This document shows, piece by piece, positions 18,398 to 26,930 of a DNA stretch of 36,274 nucleotides. Source of the DNA: a bacterium TMED88 (GTDB taxonomy: Bacteria; Myxococcota_A; UBA9160; UBA4427); NCBI GenBank assembly GCA_002171515.1, contig NHEP01000127.1:1-36274 (forward strand), given 5' to 3'. The notes below the pieces were generated by a model that had not been told where the DNA came from, made no database searches, and saw only the letters and a list, made by a program, of their open reading frames with translations. Position 1 is the stretch's first letter, and each line of letters opens with the position of its first letter. The position numbers were made by a program, and so were the translations under genes.

Positions 18398-19951
18398 ATG
18401 CCCGAGGACACTCAACACAACATCTCTCAATGGTCATCCCGCTGGGCGCAAAAGCGTCCAAGAGCCCTCGCTGTTGTTGATGAGGATCGACAATTATCGT
18501 GGAAGGATTTTGACTCTCGGATCGCGGCCACCGCGGGCGCATTCACTCAAATGGGAATTCAGAGGGGGGATCGTGTCGCGTTCCTCCTGAAGAATCGCAC
18601 GGCTTGCTTGGAGATCCTTCTCGGAGCGGCCCGCATTGGAGCCATCACGCTCCCCATGAACCTCCGGCTCTCGGCCCCGGAGCTCGCCTATCAGTTGACC
18701 GACTGCCGTCCGCGGCTCCTGATCCACGAGGCCGCCCTGGAAACGACCGTGCAGGAGGCTCTATCCCTTTCGAAACATCGCCCCGAGAACCGACTCCGCA
18801 CAGGAGGGGACCCCGACGAATTCGAGAGCCATCTGACGGCCGCCGACCCTCAGACCGAATGCGCTCCCGTCCGCCCCGATGCCCCAGCCATTTTAATGTA
18901 CACCTCAGGCACGACGGGAAAACCGAAAGGTGCGCTCCTTCCCCATCGGAAAGTGCTGTATAACTGCCTAAACGCCGGACTCGATTTCAGCATCCGAGGG
19001 TCTGATCGCGTCCTCGTGGTCGCCCCCCTCTTCCACTCTCTCGGCCTACAGATCCTATCCCTGCCTGTTCTCTACGCGGGGGGGACGCTGTTTATCCAAG
19101 CCAGCTTTGATCCGGCGCGTGTCTGGGACACGATCGAACAAGAACAAATCACGTACTTTGGGGGCGTCCCCGCCATGCATCAGCGACTCTACGACGCCCT
19201 CCGATTGGCCCCGCCTCATCAATGGAAGACCTCGTCGCTTCGCTTTATTTTTACCGCGGGCTCGGCCATCGCGAGCCACCTCATCGAGGCCTTTCATCAA
19301 CATGACCTCCTCCTGCTGCAAGGCTATGGGCAAACAGAGACCTCAACCTTGTGCTGTCTGAGCCCATCCGACACTCTCCGCAAACCCGGCAGTGTAGGCA
19401 CACCGGTTTTCCACGGAGAAGTTCGGGTCATCACGCCCGAGACCAGGCCCCTGGCCCCCGAACACTGGCAAGATGTCGAAGTGAATCAACCGGGAGAAGT
19501 CGTTGTCCGCGGCTTGATCACCATGCTGGGCTATTGGGAAAATCCGGAGGCCACCGCCGAAACGTTGATCGACGGTTGGCTATGCACGGGCGACCTTGCC
19601 CAGCTGGACTCAGAGGGTTTCCTGACCCTCGTGGGACGATCCCGAGAGATGTACATCTCCGGTGGCGAAAACGTCTATCCAGCGGAAGTGGAGGCGGCCT
19701 GCCGAGAGCACCCACAGATTCGCGAGATCGCGGTCGTCGGCGAACCTGATCCACGCTGGGGTGAAGCCGGCCGCGCCCACGTACTCCTTGAACCCGGCCC
19801 GCGCCTCTCCCTGTCGGCGCTCCAATCCTGGGCTCGCTCACGCCTCGCCGCCTTTAAGATTCCGCAGACGCTCGTAATCGAAGAGAGTCTCCCACGAACC
19901 GCCAGTGGCAAGGTGCAGAAGCATCTATTGAGACCCTCCGGCCCGAGCTGA
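18398..19951 (+). CDS. AMP-dependent acyl-CoA synthetase/ligase
   Basis: This adenylate-forming enzyme would activate a carboxylic acid with ATP and load it on CoA. The 517 residues carry the P-loop SGTTGKPKG at 170-178, GYGQTETS, the hinge block LCTGDLAQLDSEGFLTLVGR, SGGENVYPAEVE, and PRTASGK with the catalytic Lys505. The length and motifs suit fatty-acid or aromatic-acid CoA ligases, but the substrate cannot be read from sequence. The ATG is chosen because homology begins shortly after it. No Shine-Dalgarno is visible, so the mRNA may be near leaderless. An open frame continues upstream across tilS, but that part is antisense. Confidence 0.92.
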   Translation: MPEDTQHNISQWSSRWAQKRPRALAVVDEDRQLSWKDFDSRIAATAGAFTQMGIQRGDRVAFLLKNRTACLEILLGAARIGAITLPMNLRLSAPELAYQLTDCRPRLLIHEAALETTVQEALSLSKHRPENRLRTGGDPDEFESHLTAADPQTECAPVRPDAPAILMYTSGTTGKPKGALLPHRKVLYNCLNAGLDFSIRGSDRVLVVAPLFHSLGLQILSLPVLYAGGTLFIQASFDPARVWDTIEQEQITYFGGVPAMHQRLYDALRLAPPHQWKTSSLRFIFTAGSAIASHLIEAFHQHDLLLLQGYGQTETSTLCCLSPSDTLRKPGSVGTPVFHGEVRVITPETRPLAPEHWQDVEVNQPGEVVVRGLITMLGYWENPEATAETLIDGWLCTGDLAQLDSEGFLTLVGRSREMYISGGENVYPAEVEAACREHPQIREIAVVGEPDPRWGEAGRAHVLLEPGPRLSLSALQSWARSRLAAFKIPQTLVIEESLPRTASGKVQKHLLRPSGPS

Positions 19952-19961
19952 GAACGTCCCA

Positions 19962-19992
19962 GGGCATCACGAGAAGCCGTTCTCGGGTGCCC
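19962..19992. terminator. Hairpin between the acyl-CoA ligase gene and tRNA-Met
   Basis: GGGCA pairs with TGCCC and CGAGAA pairs with TTCTCG, separated by a small internal loop and closed by a four-base loop. It starts 10 bases after the ligase stop on the plus strand and lies 7 bases beyond the tRNA 3' end on the minus strand. It may serve both directions. There is no T-run on either side, so it is a weak terminator call. Confidence 0.4.
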
Positions 19993-19999
19993 GGTGTGG

Positions 20000-20076
20000 T
20001 GGTAGCGACGGTTGGACTTGAACCAACGACCTACGGCTTATGAAGCCGCCGCTCTAACCGACTGAGCTACGCCGCC
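20000..20076 (-). tRNA. tRNA-Met (anticodon CAT), CCA encoded
   Basis: The 77-base gene folds as a full cloverleaf. The acceptor GGCGGCG pairs with CGTCGCT with two G-T pairs. The D arm is GCTC/GAGC, the anticodon stem GCGGC/GCCGT encloses the loop TTCATAA, and the T stem is GTTGG/CCAAC. Discriminator A is followed by an encoded CCA. The absence of three G-C pairs in the anticodon stem excludes initiator tRNA. A CAT anticodon could also be the tRNA-Ile that TilS modifies, but the GGCGG..GTAGCTCAG start and CGCTACCA end resemble elongator tRNA-Met. Confidence 0.93.
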
Positions 20077-20166
20077 TTGGGCTTCAAAGGATTCACGAAC
20101 GCGTCCCCCTCGAACGGCGGCGCAGAGTAGCGCAGTCCTCTTGAGGCGGAAGTGCTGCCGCCCCCA

Positions 20167-20820
20167 TCAAGGGGGTGGAGCCGGCCCGGCTGGCCCAGCC
20201 GGCTGAAGGGCTTCCTCGAGGGCGGAGACCCTGCGCTGCAAATCCAGCAGGTTCACGCGGGAATCTGGCGCCGCCGCGCTTTCGGTCACCGGAGAACCCG
20301 GGCGATACTGCGGGATCGCGAAGCGGGTGACCTTTCCAACCAGGTCTTTCAGGTCCGGAATCACCTCGCCAATGCTGCCCGAGTGAACAAAAATTTCGCG
20401 CAAGGTGGCCCCCTGCTGGCCCTCGGCGGTGCTCGCCGCCTGCATATCGAGACTCGCGCCCTCGCCAAAGCGGGTAAAAGAACCGAACAAAACAAAGTTG
20501 GCCTGTTGCGCTCGCCCCTCTTCTATCGCGCGTTCAAGATGAGTCGTCGCGAGACTGGCATCATCGGCCCAAATGACTTCAAAGTTATCCTCTTGAATAA
20601 AACGCGTGACCAACATGTCGGATAGCCCCTCCCTCAAATAAGCGGGATTTTCCGAACTGTGTACGACGATTGGAAGTAAGAGCAGCTTCGGCTTCGCCTG
20701 GACCTCAACTTCATCCTGGGCCAGAGAAACAGCAGCGCTCAACACCACCAATAAAGCCATGCACCCAGCCAGCGAATGCGCGACACGGCGTGTCCAAGAT
20801 CGCCGGAGCTCGCTGTTCAC
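20167..20820 (-). CDS. Secreted FlgO/CsgG-like protein of unknown function
   Basis: From the GTG at 20820 the protein has 217 residues. A basic N-terminus (RRSWTRR) and a hydrophobic core ending LSAAVSLAQ look like a cleavable signal. A domain then reads KLLLLPIVVHSSENPAYLRE, GLSDMLVTRF, ADDASL and NFVLFGSFTRFGEGASLD. This is the alpha/beta pattern of FlgO, TolB-N and CsgG-type periplasmic proteins. A short coiled coil (LLDLQRRVSALEEAL) and a Pro/Ala/Gly tail end it. An ATG at 20901 with GGAG upstream would add 27 residues before the signal and is the alternative start. The gene follows a histidine kinase gene and precedes tRNA-Met. A periplasmic or outer-membrane role is inferred; no enzyme motif is visible. 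Confidence 0.7.
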   Translation of the reverse strand: MNSELRRSWTRRVAHSLAGCMALLVVLSAAVSLAQDEVEVQAKPKLLLLPIVVHSSENPAYLREGLSDMLVTRFIQEDNFEVIWADDASLATTHLERAIEEGRAQQANFVLFGSFTRFGEGASLDMQAASTAEGQQGATLREIFVHSGSIGEVIPDLKDLVGKVTRFAIPQYRPGSPVTESAAAPDSRVNLLDLQRRVSALEEALQPAGPAGPAPPP

Positions 20821-20982
20821 TTTTTCAGGGTGCAGATTTCTGGCGCAATCCAACGCTGTTCCCCCTCTTTGATCAGCGCGGCGGTCAAGGGACGGAGCCA
20901 TTCTCTAACGCTCCAGATCCCTGTAACACAACGGCCGAGAGCGCGATTGTCTGGAATCGAGCGCTCAGCGTCAAGCAGAACC

Positions 20983-22662
20983 CTAAACCCCACCATCCCC
21001 GGCCACAGGGAGCACAACGGTAAAGGTGGCGCCTTCTCCGGGGCGACTTCGGACGCCGATCGAACCCCCATGATCAGCCACGATCTGATGGGCAATCATG
21101 AGGCCGAGACCGGTGCCTCGATCGGGGTCTTTGGTCGTAAAAAAGGGATCAAAAATTCGGTCAATGTATTCGGACTCGATTCCAGCCCCGGAGTCGCTCA
21201 CAACCATCTGGACGCGATCCTCCAGCTGACCGGTGATCGGTCCGACGCGGACTTTGACCCCGCCGCCGGAGTCACAGGCCTGCACCGCATTCATCAGCAA
21301 ATTCAGCAGAACTTGGTGAAGTTGATCGCGGGAGCCCAAGACTTTGGGTAGGGCGGGTTCGAAATCGACCGATAGATCCACCCGGGCCGACTCCGCCTCC
21401 GGCCGGGTCAGTTCAATGACTTCTCGGGCCAGCTCGCCAAGGTCCACGAGACCACGCTCAACGCGATCCCGCGGGCTTCCGTCTCGGGCAAGCCTCGACA
21501 TTGTCGACACCAAACCTCGAATTCTCTCTAGTTCGGAGACTGCGAGCGCGTGATAATCGCTCCAAAACGACGGATCCACTTCGTCGCGCTTCTCCGGCGC
21601 CAACGTGAGAAAGGTCTGCAGCGAGACCAGTGGATTGTTGATCTCATGCGCAATTCCTGCCGCCATCGTGCCGAGGGTGCCCAAACGGTCCGCCCGCAAC
21701 ACCTGCCGTCGCGAATCCCGAAGGTCCTCAACCAATCGAGCATTTTCGATCGCAATCACGGCTTGAACCGCGAGGCCGTCTAGCAGCGTCCGGTCGTCCG
21801 CACCCAAGCGACGCCCACCACTTCGATTATCGACCGCGAGCACCCCGATCGGTCCGTTGCTTCCCATCAATGGGACAACCAGAATTTCGTCCGCTGCCAC
21901 CTCACGGACCCATTGCCGTATACCGGGCTCGCAGTTTTCGAGAGCGTCGGAACGAAGCGTCTGAAACTGTCCCGCCGCCACATTCTGAAAGAAATCAGGA
22001 GCCTCAGCGCGGACAAGCTCAACCTCTCGAAGGCGAGGAGCTAGATCCCCCTCACTTGGAGCCTCGCCGCGCCACATAAGCCGCTCTCCGCCTTCCTCCC
22101 AAAACAAAAGAGCTGCGCCATCAAAGCCGAGCTCATCGTGGGTCGCCCTCAACAACAAATCGATCAGCCGGTCAAGATCAATCTCTCGATGCAGCGCTTT
22201 AGAGAGTTGATTCAGCAACGTCAATTCATTGAGAATCGTTGATCTCTCGCGCTCCAATGCGTAGCGCTCAATCGCTCGACATACGGTCACCCGCATGTCT
22301 TCAGGTTCCCAGGGCTTCGGCACATACCGATAGATGCTGCCGTCGTTGATGGCCTCGCCCAAAATCTCGGCATCACCGTAGGCGGTCACCAAAATTCGGA
22401 TGGTTGTCGGGTCGAGGGATCGAACTCGACTGAGAAACTCAACCCCCGAAACCTCTGGCATCCGCTGATCCGAGAGCACGACGGCCACCGGATTTTCATT
22501 CAGAAGGCGAAGCCCCTCCTCGGCGCTCTGCGCGGTCAGAATCGAGAACTGACGACGAAACGCCAACTCAAAAACTCGGAGATTTTCCGGCTCATCGTCC
22601 ACGTAGAGCACGGGAAATTCCCGGTGATCGAGAACTGGCTTAGATTGCTGCTGCACCTTCAT
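20983..22662 (-). CDS. Hybrid sensor: receiver-GAF-histidine kinase
   Basis: The 559 residues read in order: receiver domain (about 15-135) with acidic pair D22-D23, phospho-acceptor Asp65 in [10 protein letters not shown] and Lys116 in VPKPWEP; GAF domain (about 165-310) ending [10 protein letters not shown]; HisKA with His339 in [10 protein letters not shown]; HATPase with [15 protein letters not shown] and GTGLGL. There is no membrane segment, so it is cytoplasmic. An N-terminal receiver on a kinase suggests it acts in the middle of a phosphorelay. No DNA-binding partner is nearby. The ATG directly abuts GGAGG; a GTG at 22656 would give a normal six-base spacing and may be the true start. 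Confidence 0.93.
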   Translation of the reverse strand: MKVQQQSKPVLDHREFPVLYVDDEPENLRVFELAFRRQFSILTAQSAEEGLRLLNENPVAVVLSDQRMPEVSGVEFLSRVRSLDPTTIRILVTAYGDAEILGEAINDGSIYRYVPKPWEPEDMRVTVCRAIERYALERERSTILNELTLLNQLSKALHREIDLDRLIDLLLRATHDELGFDGAALLFWEEGGERLMWRGEAPSEGDLAPRLREVELVRAEAPDFFQNVAAGQFQTLRSDALENCEPGIRQWVREVAADEILVVPLMGSNGPIGVLAVDNRSGGRRLGADDRTLLDGLAVQAVIAIENARLVEDLRDSRRQVLRADRLGTLGTMAAGIAHEINNPLVSLQTFLTLAPEKRDEVDPSFWSDYHALAVSELERIRGLVSTMSRLARDGSPRDRVERGLVDLGELAREVIELTRPEAESARVDLSVDFEPALPKVLGSRDQLHQVLLNLLMNAVQACDSGGGVKVRVGPITGQLEDRVQMVVSDSGAGIESEYIDRIFDPFFTTKDPDRGTGLGLMIAHQIVADHGGSIGVRSRPGEGATFTVVLPVAGDGGV

Positions 22663-22797
22663 CCTCCGTCATGGAGCCGGATCGGGATCCATTTCAAACC
22701 TTCGGCTTCAGGCGAGGCTCCGTTGAGCAAAAATCTTCAAAGCCGCCGGTTTTCGCAGGCAGCCGCCGTTCCGGGCAGGGAATCCCCCGAGGGGGGG

Positions 22798-23346
22798 CTA
22801 TCGTCTCGCCTTCAGGCAGGCTGAAACAGCCGCGCTCAGTGCCCCCCTGGATCCTGAGTTGTCCAGCCGTTCATCCAAAAGGGCCTCGACCGCATCCAAC
22901 TGTTGACCCGCTTCGTCCGCGCTATGACGCTCCCGTTCCTCGAAGGTCCGCATCGCATCCAAATTCTCAGGATCGCCAGGTCGACCACGCTCTTGCATCC
23001 GCGCGAAGCGCACATCGATTGGAGCCTCCACCCAAATTAACCAAAAATCTGGATGCACTGCACGAAGCGCCTGAACCTCCGCCGGGTGACGAATCGAGTC
23101 AATCGCATGATCCGTCCCTGGGCTCAGCTGCTGAGCCAAGGTGTCGGCAAGCACCGCGGTTCCGCCCTCTCGGCGCAACTCGCGCCCCACCTCGATCATG
23201 CGGTCCCGCGTCTCACTCACACCTCTTTCGGCCAACACCTGGCGAATCACGTCAGAGAGCGAGTGGACCGTAAAGCCGTGGGAGGCAAGCGTCTCGATGA
23301 CCGCTCCTTTTCCGGCCCCATTCGGCCCCGCGACCCCGATAATCAT
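22798..23346 (-). CDS. P-loop kinase-like protein (UPF0200/dephospho-CoA kinase-like)
   Basis: The 182-residue protein opens with a P-loop, GVAGPNGAGKG (4-14). It continues with LSDVIRQVLAERG, ELRREGGTAVLAD, DSIRHPAEVQALR, a WVEAP strand-end and the basic lid RFARMQERGRPGDP. The C-terminus has LDNSGS. This order resembles nucleotide- or CoA-precursor kinases and, from memory, the UPF0200 group and the N-terminal part of some dCMP deaminases. The phosphate acceptor is unknown. GAGGGGGAG lies four bases before the ATG. It diverges from the epimerase gene with 86 bases between them. Confidence 0.8.
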   Translation of the reverse strand: MIIGVAGPNGAGKGAVIETLASHGFTVHSLSDVIRQVLAERGVSETRDRMIEVGRELRREGGTAVLADTLAQQLSPGTDHAIDSIRHPAEVQALRAVHPDFWLIWVEAPIDVRFARMQERGRPGDPENLDAMRTFEERERHSADEAGQQLDAVEALLDERLDNSGSRGALSAAVSACLKARR

Positions 23347-23432
23347 TTTTCTCCCCCTCGGGCCAAGATAGCAGCCTCGAAGCAGCGCCGGTTCCGATTG
23401 CGTCCTCGCCCATGCTCTGGCACGTTGATGAG

Positions 23433-24341
23433 ATGCGTGTGCTGATCACTGGAGCGCGAGGCTTTGTCGGTACCCGACTGAGTCATCGACTGCAAAACTC
23501 GGGATTTGAGCCGGTGGGTGTCGACGTCGAAGAGATGGATATCCAGGAACTGGACTCCGTCACCCACACGCTCCGAAAGGAACAGCCCGAGGCGATTATC
23601 CATCTTGCGGGAATCTCGTTCGTTCCGGCCGCAGAGGCGGACCCCAGCCTGGCCTGTCGGGTCAACTTTGGCGGGGCGCGAAATCTCCTCGATGCGATGG
23701 CCCAGCACGCCCCCAAGGCCCGAATCCTTCTGGTCGGATCCGGGGAGCAGTACGCGGCCAGCGTTCCGGGCGCCCCCCCGACGAACGAATCCGCTCCCCT
23801 CGACCCCACCTCCGTGTACGCCCTCACAAAGACCGCAGCGGATCTAGCTGGCGAGGAAGCCGCCCATCGCGGGCTCGACGTGATTCGCGTTCGACCCTTT
23901 AATCACACGGGCGCCGGTCAACCGGATTTTTTCGTCGCCCCCGAGTTTGCCCGCCAAGTGGCTGAGATCGAACAGGGTCAACGCGAGCAGATGGAGGTTG
24001 GGAACCTCGAGAGCATCCGCGACATCCTCCACGTCGACGATGTGGTCGATGCGTATGTTCGGCTGCTCGCGCCCGAGATTCCCATCGGGGCCTATAACGT
24101 GGCCAGTGGCGTGGGAACCCGGATCGGTGATTTGATCGAAATGCTCCGCGAACGCAGCACCGCCGATATCCGTGTCACTCAAGATCCTGCCAAGACCGGC
24201 CGCGCCACCAACGCTCGAGTCGGCGACGCCACAAAGCTCGCCACCGCTACGGCCTGGCGTTGGGAAAGAACAATTTCCGACACAATGACAGAGCTGCTTG
24301 ACTATTGGCGAGGCGCCCTTCGCGAAGACCGAGGGCACTGA
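23433..24341 (+). CDS. NAD(P)-dependent sugar-nucleotide epimerase/reductase (Rmd/GMD-like)
   Basis: This is an extended short-chain dehydrogenase of 302 residues. The NAD-binding motif TGARGFVG is at 6-13, LAGIS near 58-62, GSGEQYA near 102-108, and the catalytic pair Tyr129-Lys133 in SVYALTK. RVRPFNHTGAGQPDFFVAPE and RDILHVDDVVDAYVRLL follow. This pattern fits GDP-mannose 4,6-dehydratase relatives and best matches GDP-6-deoxy-hexulose reductase (Rmd) as I remember it. A role in deoxy-sugar precursors for surface polysaccharide is inferred; no glycosyltransferase is beside it. The second ATG at the N-terminus is used because it starts the Rossmann strand MRVLITG. Confidence 0.85.
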   Translation: MRVLITGARGFVGTRLSHRLQNSGFEPVGVDVEEMDIQELDSVTHTLRKEQPEAIIHLAGISFVPAAEADPSLACRVNFGGARNLLDAMAQHAPKARILLVGSGEQYAASVPGAPPTNESAPLDPTSVYALTKTAADLAGEEAAHRGLDVIRVRPFNHTGAGQPDFFVAPEFARQVAEIEQGQREQMEVGNLESIRDILHVDDVVDAYVRLLAPEIPIGAYNVASGVGTRIGDLIEMLRERSTADIRVTQDPAKTGRATNARVGDATKLATATAWRWERTISDTMTELLDYWRGALREDRGH

Positions 24342-24360
24342 CCCGAATCCGATTTGAGCG

Positions 24361-25260
24361 TCAGGCCCCACGCCGGAAAACGGGAGCGATCCAGACGGCA
24401 CCCGAAGCATCCGTTTCCGCCCGAATCCCTGCCTCACAAAGGCCCCGCCGGGCCAGAATTTCGCCGACGTGTTCTTCATCTCCCTCGAGAAGCCCCGCGA
24501 GCACCAGCGAGCCGCCCGGTGCCACCGCATCGGCAAGTGGGTCCAAAATCGGCAGCATTTCACTCTTCAACAAATTGGCAAAAACCCAGTCGAAACTTTG
24601 CCCAGCCACCGATTCAATCCCGCCGACAAAGCTCTCAAACCCCCGCAGCACACCGTTCTGCCTCGCCACCGCCTGGGCCTCGGCAACCGCGACCGCATCG
24701 AGATCAAAGGCCACCACACGCGTGGCCCCCAGAGCCAAAGCCGCGAGGGCGAGCACCCCGCTGCCCGTCCCCACATCCAAAACCTGAGTGCCCTCGCCGT
24801 TGGAATCCTGGCTCCCCGCCAGCTTGTCGATCCACTGCAGCACTAACCGGGTGGACGCATGCCCTCCGGTCCCGAAGGCCTGCCCCGGATCAATCCAAAT
24901 CACTCTCTGACCGGGCGGGCCGTGATAGTCGACAAAGGATGGCGCGACTGCGAGGCGAGGAGAAATCTCGATCGCCTTGAGGCCCGCCTTCCAAGCCTCG
25001 CTCCAGTCCGCCTTCCCCACAATCACCCGATTGCCCCAAACGACGCCATCGGCCACGAACGGGTCCAAGCGAGCCCGCAAATTGGACTCCTCCTGAACAC
25101 CCACGTAGAGATCAAGGTCCACCCGGCTCCCCTGCTCACGCTCCTCGATCCCGAGGGCTCCGAATTCCCAAGCCTCAGCCATTAATCGCTCGGCCAGATC
25201 CCGACTTGGGGTCCGCACATTCAGACAGACCACATCGGGTTGAGTCCTGCCCGTCACCAT
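24361..25260 (-). CDS. prmA: Ribosomal protein L11 methyltransferase
   Basis: PrmA trimethylates ribosomal protein L11 with S-adenosylmethionine. The 299-residue protein has the N-terminal substrate-recognition domain (to about residue 90). GQAFGTGGHAST follows at 126-137, the SAM-binding motif LDVGTGSGV at 161-169, DLDAVAV, and the NLL motif in VFANLLKSEML. The ATG at 25260 lies 13 bases past the upstream exonuclease gene. A longer frame would overlap that gene. It converges with the epimerase gene, 19 bases apart. Confidence 0.95.
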   Translation of the reverse strand: MVTGRTQPDVVCLNVRTPSRDLAERLMAEAWEFGALGIEEREQGSRVDLDLYVGVQEESNLRARLDPFVADGVVWGNRVIVGKADWSEAWKAGLKAIEISPRLAVAPSFVDYHGPPGQRVIWIDPGQAFGTGGHASTRLVLQWIDKLAGSQDSNGEGTQVLDVGTGSGVLALAALALGATRVVAFDLDAVAVAEAQAVARQNGVLRGFESFVGGIESVAGQSFDWVFANLLKSEMLPILDPLADAVAPGGSLVLAGLLEGDEEHVGEILARRGLCEAGIRAETDASGAVWIAPVFRRGA

Positions 25261-25273
25261 GTGTGCCCACCCA

Positions 25274-25858
25274 TCACAATTTTGTCTGGCCGCCCTCGAC
25301 CAGTCCTTGGAACACCTGAAGGCACGCCTCGGTATCCACAAGGGCGTCGTGAGCGCCCACGAGCTCCTGACCCGTGAAGTATTGGTACGCTTCGGCCAGC
25401 GTCGGCCATTTATACGAGTCGTACTTGCCGGGCAACTTCAGCACATCCGTTGACTCTTCCTTCGTGCAAATTAATTTTTTGCCACCCATGCGGCTGGGCT
25501 TTCCGCCTAAGCGGTGAAGCGCTGTCAGCATCACGGATTGATCGAATTCCAAATTGTGCGCCACGATCAAATCGGCCTGAACACAGCACTGGTTAAAGAG
25601 CGATCCAGCGACGACCAGAGGCACCCCAAACGCTTCGCAGTCTTCCTCGCTGATTCCATGGGCTTCACGGGCACCCGGGTCAATTTTTTGCCCTTCCGGA
25701 AGCTTGACCAGCATTGAGTGACGCGCTCTGGGCTCCCAGCGCTCCACGTCCACGAGAAGCATGCCAAGCTGGATCAAGTGTGGTTGGCTTGGATGCTCGA
25801 TGGGTCGACGGCGCTCGACCATACCCGTCGTTTCCGTATCAAAAATCAGCGCTTTCAA
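25274..25858 (-). CDS. DnaQ-like 3'-5' exonuclease (DEDDh family)
   Basis: This 194-residue exonuclease shows the three conserved sites: FDTETTG with Asp7 and Glu9, HNLEFD in the middle, and HDALVDTEA near the C-terminus with the His and Asp that define DEDDh. The size and the free-standing domain suit proofreading or RNA-trimming exonucleases; no polymerase domain is fused. The TTG start has AAGGAAG five bases upstream, and MKALIFDTETT begins the fold directly, so TTG is credible. It is probably co-transcribed with prmA and diverges from the LolA-like gene. Confidence 0.92.
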   Translation of the reverse strand: MKALIFDTETTGMVERRRPIEHPSQPHLIQLGMLLVDVERWEPRARHSMLVKLPEGQKIDPGAREAHGISEEDCEAFGVPLVVAGSLFNQCCVQADLIVAHNLEFDQSVMLTALHRLGGKPSRMGGKKLICTKEESTDVLKLPGKYDSYKWPTLAEAYQYFTGQELVGAHDALVDTEACLQVFQGLVEGGQTKL

Positions 25859-26051
25859 TTTCTTCCTTCCTGCTCCAGACTCGACTAGCGGCGGCGACCC
25901 CGAGCCCGTATCGAGCTTCTATGCGGTGCCCAGCGAACGTGCCACAACCTTCCAGCCCCGGCGAGTGCTTGCTTTCTGGGTCGCTCCGAATCCGCTTTAA
26001 TGGTTCCTGCCTGATTCCGACAGCCTCAGGCTCACGAAGGAGGGGATCGCC

Positions 26052-26915
26052 GTGCCCGAGTGGTGGAACAAACCAACCGCCCCCGCACAACAACCGGGGC
26101 TAAAAAGCAGGCTTCTCTCCAGACCAATCGGCCGCTTCGGCCTGATCCTGCTCAGCCTGCTGGCTTGGGCTCACCCCGCCCCGGCTGAACCCACGGCCCT
26201 CGAGATCATGACCCGCGTTAATGATCGGGAAACCGGCTATTCCGAGACCGCGACCCTGGACATGGTGCTCGAGGACTCCAGAGGTCATCAGCGGCGCCGC
26301 AGCCTCAAGAGTTTTTCCCGCGACGTCGAAGGAAGCAGTCAAAATATTATTTTTTTTCTGGCGCCTGCCAATTTGAAAGACACGGCCTTTCTCACTTACG
26401 ACTACGACGACCCCAATCACGACGACGACCAGTGGCTTTACCTCCCTGCTCTGCGACGAACGAAGCGGATCGCCGGCGGCGACCGAAGCGACAGCTTTAT
26501 GGGTTCAGATTTCTCTTACGCTGATATGACCACGCGCCCACTCAACCGCTACGCCTACTCGCTGATGAAGGAAACCGACGTCAATGGAATTCCTGCCTGG
26601 CAGATTGAAGCCATCCCCAATGAGGAAGAAACCAAGGAAACAGGTTATACGCGATCTATTTTATTCGTTCGCCAAGACAACTACGTTCCGATCCGAGGAG
26701 TCAACTGGGTCAAGAAGGGCAAGAGGCTCAAGTATTTCGACGTCGAACGCCTAGAACAGATCGACGGAATCTGGGTCGCGACCCAAATTTCCATGACGAC
26801 CAAGAAGGGCAAGAAGACCCTCCATAGAACACGGATCCGCCGTGAGAACGTTACTTTTAATCAACCTCTCGATGCTCGCCTCTTCACCGCTCGCAGCCTC
26901 GAAAGGGGGATCTGA
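26052..26915 (+). CDS. Outer membrane lipoprotein-sorting protein (LolA-like)
   Basis: The 287-residue protein has a signal peptide ending near HPAPA (about residue 45) and then a LolA-like half-barrel. The segments TRVNDRETGYSETATLDMVL, WLYLPALRRTKRIAGGDRSD and SFMGSDFSYADM are typical of this periplasmic family. The GTG start has GGAGG nine bases upstream in a 193-base gap shared with the exonuclease gene. Members usually sit beside an RND-type (MMPL) permease and a DUF1302-type barrel and are thought to carry lipids or hydrophobic cargo. Here only the barrel follows. The cargo is unknown. Confidence 0.9.
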   Translation: MPEWWNKPTAPAQQPGLKSRLLSRPIGRFGLILLSLLAWAHPAPAEPTALEIMTRVNDRETGYSETATLDMVLEDSRGHQRRRSLKSFSRDVEGSSQNIIFFLAPANLKDTAFLTYDYDDPNHDDDQWLYLPALRRTKRIAGGDRSDSFMGSDFSYADMTTRPLNRYAYSLMKETDVNGIPAWQIEAIPNEEETKETGYTRSILFVRQDNYVPIRGVNWVKKGKRLKYFDVERLEQIDGIWVATQISMTTKKGKKTLHRTRIRRENVTFNQPLDARLFTARSLERGI

Positions 26916-26930
26916 AGCCCGCCCTGATCG

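Noticed and set aside
20000-20076. tRNA-Ile2 (CAT, the TilS substrate) or initiator tRNA-Met
   Set aside because: The initiator's three G-C pairs in the anticodon stem are absent, and the acceptor and D-arm pattern resembles elongator tRNA-Met; nearness to tilS is not evidence of identity.
22784-22797. C-run/G-run hairpin after the P-loop kinase gene as a terminator
   Set aside because: The stem is only five pairs with a three-base loop and no T-run follows on the minus strand.
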